64,000 nucleotides of DNA from UBA10677 sp045532295 (GTDB lineage: Bacteria; Bacillota; Clostridia; Christensenellales; Pumilibacteraceae). How positions within the stretch are numbered: position 1 is the first letter of the stretch; each line of letters begins with the position of its first letter. A program made the translations under genes and the position numbers. The DNA is taken from positions 1 to 64,000 of the forward strand of contig JAZSFP010000004.1 of assembly GCA_045532295.1 (NCBI GenBank), read 5' to 3'. Positions 1 through 7,748 of the stretch are shown in pieces. The notes beneath the pieces are model-generated. The model did not search any database, was not told the DNA's origin, and saw only the letters and a program-made list of their open reading frames with translations.

Positions 1-274
1 CAAGATATTGTGGAAAGTATTTTTCAAGATCGTATCCGTCGGAAAGGCTGTCGCCAAGGAATGCAACGTCCACCTCATAGTCGTCATATTTCTCCTTTTC
101 CGCTGTATACGTAGCAAGCTTTGCATCATTATACTCCTGCATCGCTTTTTATAATTGCTCCTTCTCTCGCTTTTGTGGCAATGCCACAGCAAAAAGATAT
201 GTAAGACTTATCCCTATAGCCAACAAAACAGACAGCGCTATCGCGGTAATAACAGTCTTTCTTTTTTGGATCAT
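1..274 (-). pseudogene. SGNH/GDSL-family hydrolase, N-terminal part, interrupted by an in-frame stop
   Basis: The minus strand starts at an ATG (272-274) behind a GGAGGGG ribosome binding site. It encodes a short basic end and one hydrophobic segment (signal peptide or anchor, residues about 8-31). After codon 41 there is an in-frame TAA at 149-151. The same frame then continues without a shift: an ATG at codon 45, a charged linker, and the block I motif VAFLGDSLSDGYDL, whose Ser is the expected nucleophile of SGNH esterases/lipases. The gene runs off the left edge. It could be a nonsense-mutated gene, a sequencing error, or two overlapping translation units, since ATG45 could restart. Substrate unknown. 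Confidence 0.6.
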
Positions 275-344
275 AAAAAACACCCCTCCAAATTATTCAT
301 CATCCTGAAAATCGATCTGCAAATTCTTATTTATCAATGACTTT

Positions 345-373
345 ATTATAACATAAAATTAACTTTAATTCAA
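345..373 (-). promoter_or_regulatory. sigma-A promoter of the SGNH hydrolase
   Basis: Reading the minus strand: TTGAAT (368-373), 17 nt spacer, TATAAT (345-350), about 70 nt before the hydrolase start. Confidence 0.65.
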
Positions 374-390
374 TCTGTTTTACGTAGGTA

Positions 391-420
391 GAAGAAAACT
401 CGACTTTTCACAAGTCGAGT
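391..420 (-). terminator. intrinsic terminator downstream of icd
   Basis: A 9-bp perfect inverted repeat (398-406 with 412-420, 5-nt loop) is followed on the minus strand by TTTTCTTC. It lies about 90 nt past the icd stop codon. Nothing else gene-like is visible between 421 and 509. Confidence 0.6.
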
Positions 421-509
421 CTTATAAAATATTCAATTAAAATCCCTAGGAGTGATGCCCTTAATCGATGCTTTTCTTTTTTATAGTCTTTAACTGTCCG
501 CTACAAGGG

Positions 510-1727
510 TTAAGCGTTTAATTTCTTTTCTAAACGCGCCCTAATTTGAGCAATAAATTCGCTGGTTAAAACGGGCTTAACTTCAACGCCTTCACTAACT
601 AAAGGCGCAATATCTTTAGTCATATAGCCGTCAGAGATAGTTTCAAGCGCAGCTTTTTCAAGACTTTCGCCAAAATTAACGAGTTCGCTAATATCGTCAA
701 GTTCACCGCGTTTTTTGAGTGCGCCCGACCAAGCGAATATCGTTGCCATCGGGTTTGTTGAAGTCTTTTCGCCTTTAAGATATTTATAGTAATGGCGGGT
801 TACCGTGCCGTGAGCCGCCTCGTACTCAAATTTTCCGTCAGGTGAAACAAGAACGGAAGTCATCATTGCAAGCGAGCCGAAAGCAGAAGAAACCATATCA
901 CTCATAACGTCGCCGTCGTAATTTTTAAGCGCCCAAATAAATCCGCCGTTACTTCTGATAATACGCGCAACGGAGTCGTCGATGAGCGTGTAGTCGTAGC
1001 GAATTCCTGCTTTTTCGAACTTTTCTTGATATTCGTTTTGGTAAATCTCGGCAAAAATATCCTTGAAACGATGGTCGTAGGTTTTGGATATCGTGTCTTT
1101 GGTTGCAAACCACACGTCTTGCTTTACGGAAAGCGCGTAGTTAAAGCAAGAGCGCGCAAAGGAAGTAATGGACGCGTCAAGGTTGTGAATACCCTGAATT
1201 ACGCCTGCGCCGGTAAAGTCGGCAATCTTCTTTTTCTCTACTCTGCCGTCCTTGTAGGTTACCACGAGTTCCGCCGTAGCCTCGCCTTCAACCCTAAGTT
1301 CACTGTTCTTGTAAACGTCGCCGTAAGCGTGACGGGCAATAGTAATGGGCTTAGTCCACGCAGGAACGTAGGGCTTAATGCCGTCAACGAGAATAGGCGC
1401 GCGGAATACCGTTCCGTCAAGCGCCGCTCTTATCGTGCCGTTGGGGGAAAGCCACATCTTTGAAAGGTTATACTCCTCCACTCTTTGAGCGTTGGGGGTA
1501 ATGGTTGCGCACTTTACGCCAACCTTATATTTCTTTATAGCGTTCGCCGCGTCCACGGTAACTTGGTCTGCGGTTTTTTCGCGGTTGATAAGTCCGAGGT
1601 CGTAAAACTCAGTGTTAAGTTCAACGAAAGGCTCGATTAAGATTTCCTTAATCCAGTCCCAAAGTATTCTCGTCATCTCGTCGCCTTGCATTTCTACGAT
1701 AGGCGTTTTGTAAGTAATGCGTGCCAT
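510..1727 (-). CDS. icd: NADP-dependent isocitrate dehydrogenase
   Basis: Oxidative decarboxylation of isocitrate to 2-oxoglutarate in the cytoplasm, supplying glutamate synthesis. The 405-aa protein belongs to the dimeric subfamily shared with eukaryotic enzymes, not the E. coli-type. Visible family features: substrate-binding Arg in RHAYGD (about R132), metal-binding aspartates in KNYDGDVMSD (D273, D277), and the NADP-binding stretch AAHGTVTRH (about 304-312). The length is complete and the start follows a good AGGAG site. It has its own promoter, whose -35 overlaps the stop of the upstream peptidase gene, and a terminator behind it. Confidence 0.95.
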   Translation of the reverse strand: MARITYKTPIVEMQGDEMTRILWDWIKEILIEPFVELNTEFYDLGLINREKTADQVTVDAANAIKKYKVGVKCATITPNAQRVEEYNLSKMWLSPNGTIRAALDGTVFRAPILVDGIKPYVPAWTKPITIARHAYGDVYKNSELRVEGEATAELVVTYKDGRVEKKKIADFTGAGVIQGIHNLDASITSFARSCFNYALSVKQDVWFATKDTISKTYDHRFKDIFAEIYQNEYQEKFEKAGIRYDYTLIDDSVARIIRSNGGFIWALKNYDGDVMSDMVSSAFGSLAMMTSVLVSPDGKFEYEAAHGTVTRHYYKYLKGEKTSTNPMATIFAWSGALKKRGELDDISELVNFGESLEKAALETISDGYMTKDIAPLVSEGVEVKPVLTSEFIAQIRARLEKKLNA

Positions 1728-1757
1728 AATTTTGCTCCTTTTATATATCGTTAGTTA

Positions 1758-1786
1758 ATTATATATCGTTTTGCCGTTTTAGTCAA
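1758..1786 (-). promoter_or_regulatory. icd promoter
   Basis: TTGACT (1781-1786), 17 nt, TATAAT (1758-1763) on the minus strand. The -35 box contains the stop codon of the M18 peptidase gene, so icd is transcribed separately although it sits directly behind that gene. Confidence 0.7.
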
Positions 1787-3035
1787 GTTTATAGCCGTTG
1801 TTTTTTACGCTAAACTTCGCTTTAAAAAACGCGGTAAGCCCCTTTCTCATTTCGTCAATATCGCTTTTAAGCATCGTCTCAAGCGAAGAGTGCATTGCAA
1901 GTTGGGGCGCGCCGATATCAACCGAAGGAATAGTAAGGTGTCGAAGGGAAATAGGTCCAAGCGTCGTTCCGCTCTTCATATCCGCTCGCGCGTAGTAACG
2001 CTGAACGGTAACGCCTGCCTTTTTCATAATCTCTTCAAAGAGCGAGGAAGTGAGCGCGGTAGAAGTGTACGCTCCGTTCCCGTTAAACTTAATAGCAATT
2101 CCTCCGCCCATAACCGTATTGCTTAGAGCGTCGGATAGTTCCGGGTGCGAGGGGTGAGTTGCGTGCGAGTTATCCGCGCTTACCATAAAGGATTTTGCGA
2201 GCATTTTATTAAAGTCTTCACCCTTGATTGTCAGCAAATTCGCTATACGGTATAGAGTTTTTTGCACAAAGTCGCCGTCCGCTCCGCTCGCACTCATACT
2301 GCCAACCTCTTCGCTGTCCGCTAAAAATACGGCGTTTATTCCTTCCGCTACTTCGCTATCACATAGCGCGTAAAGAGAAGAGAAAACGCATACTCTATTG
2401 TCAAGTCCACGGCAAGAAATATACTCGTTTTCCGCGCCCGACGAGAACGCTTTTACGCCGTTTACGAGGTAAAGGTCGTAACCGAGAAGTTCACCCTCGC
2501 AAAGAGAGGCAAAATATTCTTCGCCTATTTTTTGAGAAAGTAGCGCGTTAAGGTCTTGGATTTTAATGCTCTCGCCGTCGTTTACCGAGCGATTGAGGTG
2601 GATTGCTACCGAGGGAATTACGAAGTTTTCCTTTGAACAGACGGGCTTTGAAATAATCTCGCCGTCTTTCTTGTAAACCACTCTTCCTGCTATTTTAAGA
2701 GGCGTGTCAATAAACGAACGCCAAATTCCTCCGCCGTAGTACTCGACGGCTATCTTTTTAGTATCCGTTCCGCTTACGCCGGGATTTTTAATCTTGAGCG
2801 CGCAGATATCAGTGTGCGCGGATACGATTTTGAACTTTCTCTCGCCTCCGCCCACTCTAAAGGCGATAAGCGCCGTGCCTCCGCGCGTAACGAAGTACTT
2901 TCCGCCCTCCTCGATTTTCCACTCTTCGTGTTCATAGAGGGGCGTAAAGCCTTGCTCTAATAGTATTTTTTCGCTCTCTTCCACCACTTGATACGCGGAA
3001 AACGAGCGGTCGATTGCGCTAATTATTCTTTCCAT
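1779..3035 (-). CDS. M18 family aminopeptidase
   Basis: Cytoplasmic zinc aminopeptidase of family M18 (aspartyl aminopeptidase type), likely removing N-terminal residues from peptides. At 418 aa it has the family's usual length. Visible metal-site features: SAHTD (H74, D76), the bridging Asp in GLDNR (D212), the catalytic and metal Glu pair in DSEEVGS (E242, E243), SADNSHATHPSHPE (D288, H291), and a late His in QLAMHSS. The start lies 2 nt after the stop of the upstream exonuclease gene, so the two form an operon. Confidence 0.9.
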   Translation of the reverse strand: MERIISAIDRSFSAYQVVEESEKILLEQGFTPLYEHEEWKIEEGGKYFVTRGGTALIAFRVGGGERKFKIVSAHTDICALKIKNPGVSGTDTKKIAVEYYGGGIWRSFIDTPLKIAGRVVYKKDGEIISKPVCSKENFVIPSVAIHLNRSVNDGESIKIQDLNALLSQKIGEEYFASLCEGELLGYDLYLVNGVKAFSSGAENEYISCRGLDNRVCVFSSLYALCDSEVAEGINAVFLADSEEVGSMSASGADGDFVQKTLYRIANLLTIKGEDFNKMLAKSFMVSADNSHATHPSHPELSDALSNTVMGGGIAIKFNGNGAYTSTALTSSLFEEIMKKAGVTVQRYYARADMKSGTTLGPISLRHLTIPSVDIGAPQLAMHSSLETMLKSDIDEMRKGLTAFFKAKFSVKNNGYKLD

Positions 3036-3037
3036 TG

Positions 3038-4174
3038 CTAACTCCTCGTAGTCTTGATTGCTCCGCCTACCGTAAAGGCAGAGCCCTTGTCCTTGTAGCG
3101 AACGGGCGTATTCTTTTTAAGCGAACGAACGGTCTTGCCGTTGAGGTCAACAGAGGGAAGAGGCTTGCTTTCAAGTTGCTCTCTATCCCTAAAGCCAAGC
3201 AAAAGCAAGAACTCGTCCACCGTCATAAACTCAACCAAGTGGCCCTTTTTCGAGCGTTCGAGCGCTTGGCGTTGGCGCATACATTGAGGGTTTCCGCCCT
3301 TCTTTCGATAAAGAAAGATATCCGCCTCCGTCCCGTCGTTTATATATTCTCCGCCTCGATTGTAAATCTCTTTGATAATCTTGAGTAGCGAAGTAAAATT
3401 CCTGTTCTCGTAGCCAAAACTTATTGCGACTTTGCGGTTTTCGAGCGTTCTTTCATACCCCTCGTCGCCCGTAATTCGCTCTAAAACGCGCTTAAGCAGT
3501 TTGCGGTTCTTGTTGGACATATCGTTGGTGGTCAGTTTTTCGTCGCTGAGCATACGCTTGGGCTTGTCAAGTTCGACGTCGCCTCGCCTAATTCCCCCTC
3601 CGCCGTTCTGTTTTTTGAGCAGTTCCTCTACGCTAACGCCAAACTTTTCGCTCATCTTTACGAAAACCTGCTTAGTCATAAACGCGTCGGCGTCGGAGCG
3701 GTGTAAGTCCTCAACCGCCACTTCCAAGATTTCGCAAAGCCTATCAAGTCCTATATCCGTGCTTGGCGTTAAGCCTTCAACCTCGAGCGAGGGGATAAAA
3801 TGCTTGAAAAGTTGCTGGGTGTCCTTAAACTCGAAGTCGAAAACGGGCAGTTCGTAGCGAAGACAAGCGGTCTTGATAAAGCGCGCGTCGTTGTACGCTG
3901 CGTGTCCGATATTCACTCGGTTTTTCGCGGTGAGTAAATCCTTAATCGTTTGGTAAAAATGCGGGAAGACGGGGGCTTTTTTGAAAGTTTTGGAAGGGTA
4001 TGCAAGCGTAAAGCCCGCGCGTTTTTTCATAAGCGAAGACAAGATAGGCGTTTCGGGGTTTATGATAATATCTTCTCTCTTTACGAGGTTAAATTTCTCG
4101 TCGAAAAGAGTATAACCGAAAGTGCAAATATGTATGCCGTCAGAGCATTCTATGTCGAAAAACAAATATTCCAT
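3038..4174 (-). CDS. DEDD-family 3'-5' exonuclease with extra C-terminal domain
   Basis: N-terminal exonuclease domain related to the DNA polymerase III epsilon subunit. DEDDh residues are visible: FDIE (D7, E9), an Asp in AYNDARF (D96), and H158/D163 in HRSDAD. A basic linker of about 50 residues follows, then an alpha/beta region (about 225-340: KVAISFG...EADIFLYRK...MTVDEFLLLLG) that resembles a BRCT fold, though I cannot confirm this. The first ATG lies 12 nt after a TATAAT box and has no Shine-Dalgarno sequence, so the mRNA is nearly leaderless. Role probably DNA repair or RNA trimming; substrate not known. Confidence 0.8.
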   Translation of the reverse strand: MEYLFFDIECSDGIHICTFGYTLFDEKFNLVKREDIIINPETPILSSLMKKRAGFTLAYPSKTFKKAPVFPHFYQTIKDLLTAKNRVNIGHAAYNDARFIKTACLRYELPVFDFEFKDTQQLFKHFIPSLEVEGLTPSTDIGLDRLCEILEVAVEDLHRSDADAFMTKQVFVKMSEKFGVSVEELLKKQNGGGGIRRGDVELDKPKRMLSDEKLTTNDMSNKNRKLLKRVLERITGDEGYERTLENRKVAISFGYENRNFTSLLKIIKEIYNRGGEYINDGTEADIFLYRKKGGNPQCMRQRQALERSKKGHLVEFMTVDEFLLLLGFRDREQLESKPLPSVDLNGKTVRSLKKNTPVRYKDKGSAFTVGGAIKTTRS

Positions 4175-4186
4175 AACTTCTATTCA

Positions 4187-4215
4187 ATTATAGCACAATT
4201 TATCTTTAATAACAA
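4187..4215 (-). promoter_or_regulatory. promoter of the exonuclease gene, very short leader
   Basis: TTGTTA (4210-4215), 17 nt, TATAAT (4187-4192) on the minus strand. Only 12 nt separate the -10 box from the ATG at 4172-4174, leaving an expected leader of about 5 nt. Confidence 0.7.
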
Positions 4216-4259
4216 TCGTTTTAGGGGTAATACGCTCTTTTTAATTGACAAAGATTGCG

Positions 4260-4265
4260 TATAAT
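4260..4265 (+). promoter_or_regulatory. -10 box of the ATP-grasp gene
   Basis: A perfect TATAAT, 15 nt before the ATG. The -35 at the expected distance (CTTTTT) is poor. The predicted leader is about 8 nt. Confidence 0.5.
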
Positions 4266-4280
4266 AGTAAAATATTATCT

Positions 4281-5150
4281 ATGAAAGGTTTGATACTGAC
4301 AAATGCATTTTTCAATTCGCCCGAGGCTGACTATCAACCCGCTCGGCTTTTAGAGGAGTTTTCCGCTCTCGGCGTTAGCGCTAATATAAAGCGCAACGAC
4401 TTTTTCCCTTTTTCCGTTGAGGACGGCTCGCTTAAACGCGAACTAAACTACGATTTTTGCGTGTATCTTGATAAGGACAAATATGTTTTGCGCGCTTTGG
4501 AAAAATGCCAAATCCCCACCTTTAACTGCGCCTCCGCTATCGAGGTTTGCGACGACAAAATGCTCACTGCTCTTGCTTTATCTAACGAGGGCGTGCCTAT
4601 GCCCAAAACTCTCCCCGGACTTCTTTGCTACAACCAAAACGCCACCGTCACGGACGAGAGCGTAGAGAAAATTATATCGTCACTTTCCCTTCCGCTTATC
4701 GCCAAGGAAAGTTACGGAAGTCTTGGTAAATCTGTGTTCTTGGTAAAAACCAAAGCGGAACTTTTATCCGTTATGGAAAAACTAAAATGTAAGCCCCACC
4801 TTTTTCAAGAGTTTATCAAAGAGAGCAAGGGCAGGGACTTGCGCGTCATCGGTATAGGCGGAAAAGCGGTGGGCGCAATCGAGAGAAAGAACGAGGACGA
4901 TTTCCGCTCTAATCTCTTCTCTGGAGGCACGGCAACGCCTATGCCCGTAACGGAAGAAATTAAGTCGCTTACAAGCAAGATTATGAGCGCGCTCTCGCTC
5001 GACTACTGCGGTATCGACCTACTCTTTTCAAAGGACGGCTATCTCGTTTGCGAAGTAAACTCCAACGCCTTTTTCGGAGGCTTTGAAAAAGCGACTTCTA
5101 TCAACGTTGCGCGTCTTTACGCCCAGCATATTTTAAGTAAATTGTCATAA
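4281..5150 (+). CDS. ATP-grasp ligase, RimK-like
   Basis: A 289-aa ATP-grasp enzyme that likely joins an amino acid to a peptide or metabolite carboxylate through an acyl-phosphate. The N-terminal domain (1-95) is followed by ATP-grasp motifs: KESYGSLGKSVFLV (glycine-rich nucleotide loop, about 135-150), QEFIKESKGRDLRV, and the metal-binding end CGIDLLF...CEVNSNAFFGGFE. This pattern matches RimK/alpha-L-glutamate ligases rather than D-Ala-D-Ala ligase. I chose the ATG at 4281; an in-frame TTG at 4245 would lie upstream of the -10 box. There is no Shine-Dalgarno sequence. The exact substrate cannot be told. Confidence 0.8.
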   Translation: MKGLILTNAFFNSPEADYQPARLLEEFSALGVSANIKRNDFFPFSVEDGSLKRELNYDFCVYLDKDKYVLRALEKCQIPTFNCASAIEVCDDKMLTALALSNEGVPMPKTLPGLLCYNQNATVTDESVEKIISSLSLPLIAKESYGSLGKSVFLVKTKAELLSVMEKLKCKPHLFQEFIKESKGRDLRVIGIGGKAVGAIERKNEDDFRSNLFSGGTATPMPVTEEIKSLTSKIMSALSLDYCGIDLLFSKDGYLVCEVNSNAFFGGFEKATSINVARLYAQHILSKLS

Positions 5151-5157
5151 AAAAACG

Positions 5158-5190
5158 ATAACGGTTATGCTTTTTCGTAACATAGCCGTT
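5158..5190 (+). terminator. hairpin between the ATP-grasp and TIM-barrel genes
   Basis: An inverted repeat of about 12 bp (ATAACGGTTATG with CATAGCCGTTAT) follows the stop codon but has no T-run. It may be a weak terminator or an mRNA-stabilising hairpin. Confidence 0.35.
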
Positions 5191-5213
5191 ATGAAATATT
5201 AGGAGGGGAAATT

Positions 5214-6020
5214 ATGTATAATCTTAGACACGGTTGTTCAATAGGTTTTAACGAATACTTTGAAGAGCGTTTAGAAGAGGCGGAAAAGGCGGGCTTTTAC
5301 TCTCTTGAGTTTGGACTTTGCGCGCTTTGGTCGGACAGAGAAAAGGAAAAGGAGTTTTATAAAAACCTCCGCCCTGCTTTTGAAAAAATCAAGAAATCTT
5401 CGCTCGTTCTCAACTCCGTGCATATATCGTTCGGGCTTGACTGGGAATTCTCTTCGCCAAACGAGGCGGTTAGGGTTAAGGCGATGAATAATCTTCGCGA
5501 AATTTTGCCCGTTATAAACGAATACGCGCCTAACTATTTGGTTATTCATCCCTCGTTCGAGCCCATCGACCCTGCTCTTCGCCAGGCGCATAAAACCGCT
5601 CTCGTCGTATCCATTAACGAAATTAAGCAACTTACTTCGATAAAGATTGCTATTGAGAATTTGCCGAGGACTTGTTTATTTAACACCGCGGAAGAAGGAC
5701 TTGAACTTCTTGAGCGCATAGGCGGAATTTACGCTTGCGTTGACGTAAATCACTTCCTCTTTGAAACTCCGCAAGAGGGCATTAGAAAACTCGGCAAGTA
5801 TATAGTTACTACGCATATTTCCGACTACGATTTTATCGACGAGCGTCATCTTTTGCCCACTCGCGGTAAAATTGACTGGACGGCGGTCATTAAAGCCTTT
5901 GAAGAGGTGGGCTACGACGGAGTGTTCAACTCTGAAATCACGCTCGCACCTCGCACCGATATTACCGTTACCGCCGTTAAACGATGCTTTGAAAACCTCT
6001 TTTTAACTGCAAACGAATAA
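5214..6020 (+). CDS. TIM-barrel protein, xylose-isomerase-like / sugar phosphate isomerase family
   Basis: A 268-aa protein of the AP-endonuclease-2-like TIM barrel superfamily. Conserved strand ends carry likely metal ligands: NSVHISFG, LVIHPSFEP, IAIENLPRT (Glu), YACVDVNHFLFET (Asp, His), TTHISDYDFIDERHLLPTRGKIDW (His, Asp) and FNSEITL (Glu). These are typical of sugar or inositol isomerases/epimerases; the substrate cannot be assigned. The start follows a strong AGGAGGGG site. Three such barrels occur in this window (also 16973-19426 and 47005-47835). Confidence 0.75.
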   Translation: MYNLRHGCSIGFNEYFEERLEEAEKAGFYSLEFGLCALWSDREKEKEFYKNLRPAFEKIKKSSLVLNSVHISFGLDWEFSSPNEAVRVKAMNNLREILPVINEYAPNYLVIHPSFEPIDPALRQAHKTALVVSINEIKQLTSIKIAIENLPRTCLFNTAEEGLELLERIGGIYACVDVNHFLFETPQEGIRKLGKYIVTTHISDYDFIDERHLLPTRGKIDWTAVIKAFEEVGYDGVFNSEITLAPRTDITVTAVKRCFENLFLTANE

Positions 6021-6460
6021 ATTACGACCCACGGCGCGTGTGGGCGACTTTTCGCGCCTTTGCGAAGGTTGGTTCACGAGTGTCTTTTCCGCGTATAGGC
6101 TTTAGTAATTAAGATACGCTCGACTGCACTCACTTCGTTCGTTCCGCTCGGTATGACGACCTTAATTTAGTAGTTGCACCAAATTGGGAGATTCTAGGCA
6201 GGCGCAAGCGCCCTTGGTCTTACGACCGCGCTCCATTGCATTTCGCTCCAGAATGACACGACCAAGCCGAGTGAAAGCACCACCCTTTACTGTCATACCG
6301 ACCGAGCCGTTAGGCGAGTGGAGTGTATCTCCCACGGCGCGTGTGGGCGACTTTTCGCGCCTTTGCGAAGGTTGGTTCACGAGTGTCTTTTCCGCGTATA
6401 TGCTTTAGTAATTAAAATACAAAAAAACCTCAAGTTTTTACGCTTGAGGTTTTCTTTTTA
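6021..6460. repeat. intergenic block of modular short repeats
   Basis: No gene here. An approximately 83-bp unit occurs twice in direct orientation (about 6029-6112 and 6332-6415). It begins with the palindromic CCCACGGCGCGTGTGGG, continues GCGACTTTTCGCGCC and ends CCGCGTATA(G/T)GC. Between the copies lie other modules: 6115-6163 (GATACGCTCGACT...CGGTATGACGAC), 6188-6257 (inverted 'CATTCTGGAGCG' type) and 6288-6330 (GTCATACCGA...GTATCTC). The same modules recur at 26231-26706, 44380-44492, 46871-46950, 52645-52710 and 59590-60050. Short ORFs in this block are artefacts of the repeats. Confidence 0.85.
6426..6451. terminator. bidirectional intrinsic terminator
   Basis: A 9-bp stem AACCTCAAG/CTTGAGGTT with an 8-nt loop has a T-rich tract on either side. 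It ends the TIM-barrel gene on the plus strand and the oxidoreductase operon on the minus strand, where it lies 10 nt behind the last stop codon. Confidence 0.85.
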
Positions 6461-6991
6461 TTAGTAATTATAACCGAGCATTACTGCTTTGAGGTTTATT
6501 TCGATAAGGTCGGCTTTCTTGGGGGGAACGACTTTTTTCATAGCCTCTTCTAAGCCCTCGATAGAAACGACGCCACTCTCTTTGATGACTTTGCCGAGCA
6601 TAATCATATTAGCGAGGGTGGGCGCGCCCATATCCTTCGCCATTTTGGTAGCGGGAATATAGAAAGCGTTAACGTCTTCTCTTGCCACTTTTCTTTCTAT
6701 AAGCGTGCTATCAACGACGATTACCGAGCCTGCAACCGCCTCGTTTTCGTATTTATCGAGCGAGGGAAGGTTCATTGCGATTAAGATATCGGGGTTAGAC
6801 ACGATGGGCGAGCCAACGGGTTCGTCGGAAATGATGATACTGCAGTTTGCCGTACCGCCACGCATTTCAGGACCGTAAGAGGGCAACCAACTTACTTGCT
6901 TATCCTCGAAAAGTCCCTTGTACGCCAAGAACTTACCTGCAAAGAGTACGCCTTGACCGCCAAAGCCTGCAATTAAGATTTGTTTCGTCAT
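6461..6991 (-). CDS. 2-oxoacid:ferredoxin oxidoreductase, gamma subunit (VOR type)
   Basis: The 176-aa gamma domain of a four-subunit CoA-dependent 2-oxoacid:ferredoxin oxidoreductase. It opens with the glycine-rich IAGFGGQGVLFAGKFLA and has the family segment LPSYGPEMRGGTANCSIIISD, where the enzyme contacts CoA and the other subunits. It is the last gene of the Val T-box operon, 4 nt after the beta subunit gene, and is followed by a terminator. The subunit set resembles the 3-methyl-2-oxobutanoate (branched-chain) enzyme, but 2-oxoglutarate or other 2-oxoacids remain possible. Confidence 0.85.
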   Translation of the reverse strand: MTKQILIAGFGGQGVLFAGKFLAYKGLFEDKQVSWLPSYGPEMRGGTANCSIIISDEPVGSPIVSNPDILIAMNLPSLDKYENEAVAGSVIVVDSTLIERKVAREDVNAFYIPATKMAKDMGAPTLANMIMLGKVIKESGVVSIEGLEEAMKKVVPPKKADLIEINLKAVMLGYNY

Positions 6992-6995
6992 AGTC

Positions 6996-7748
6996 TTAGT
7001 CCTCCTTCTTCGCGCTTCTGTCCTTGTAAACGCCTAAGGGATAATAGGGGAGCATTTTCTCCTCTACCCACTCAAGCGCCTTTTGAGGCGTCATACCCCA
7101 GTTGGTAGGGCAAGAAGAAACGACTTCGATAAGCGAAAAGCCTTTGCCTTCAACTTGGTTACGGAACGCTTTAAGGATTGCCTTTTTAGCGTTCTTTACG
7201 TTTTTAACGGAGTTAACTGCAACGCGCTCAATATATTCAGGACCGTCCAAGGTTGCGAGCATTTCGCTAACTCTAATGGGGAAGCCCTGCGTTGCGGTAT
7301 CACGACCGTAGGGGGAGGTTTGCGTTACCTGACCGGGAAGGGAGGTAGGCGCCATTTGTCCGCCCGTCATACCGTAGATAGCGTTGTTTACGAAGATAAT
7401 CGTGATATTCTCGCCTCTGGTTGCTGAGTGTACCGTTTCCGCCATACCGATAGAGGCAAGGTCGCCGTCGCCTTGGTAAGTAAATACGATATTTTCGGGC
7501 ATACAGCGTTTAAGTCCCGTTGCAACCGCGGGCGCGCGTCCGTGAGCCGCCTCTAACATATCGCAAGTAAAGTAGTCGTAAGCCATAACCGCGCAACCAA
7601 CGGGCGCAACGCCAATGGTCTTACCTTCAATGCCAAGTTCTTCAATAGCCTCCGCTACGAGACGGTGAATAATACCGTGAGTACAGCCCGGGCAGTAATG
7701 CAAGGGCGTATCGGTGAGCGTAGAGGGTTTTTTAAATACGATAGCCAT
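6996..7748 (-). CDS. 2-oxoacid:ferredoxin oxidoreductase, beta subunit (TPP-binding)
   Basis: The 250-aa thiamine-diphosphate subunit that, with alpha, carries out CoA-dependent oxidative decarboxylation of a 2-oxoacid, or the reverse reductive carboxylation of an acyl-CoA with reduced ferredoxin. The TPP/Mg motif is visible as YQGDGDL ending at NNAIYGMTGGQ, and the N-terminus has the family's HYCPGCTHG. The separate alpha, beta, gamma and delta chains indicate the VOR/KOR architecture rather than fused pyruvate:ferredoxin oxidoreductase. It is cotranscribed with its partners; its end lies 4 nt before the gamma start. Confidence 0.9.
   Translation of the reverse strand: MAIVFKKPSTLTDTPLHYCPGCTHGIIHRLVAEAIEELGIEGKTIGVAPVGCAVMAYDYFTCDMLEAAHGRAPAVATGLKRCMPENIVFTYQGDGDLASIGMAETVHSATRGENITIIFVNNAIYGMTGGQMAPTSLPGQVTQTSPYGRDTATQGFPIRVSEMLATLDGPEYIERVAVNSVKNVKNAKKAILKAFRNQVEGKGFSLIEVVSSCPTNWGMTPQKALEWVEEKMLPYYPLGVYKDRSAKKED

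Noticed and set aside
4245..4280. TTG start at 4245 for the ATP-grasp gene
   Set aside because: It lies upstream of the TATAAT box and adds residues unlike the family N-terminus.
6162..6408. Overlapping ORFs of about 70 codons on both strands
   Set aside because: Located in the repeat block; frames differ between copies of the same repeat.
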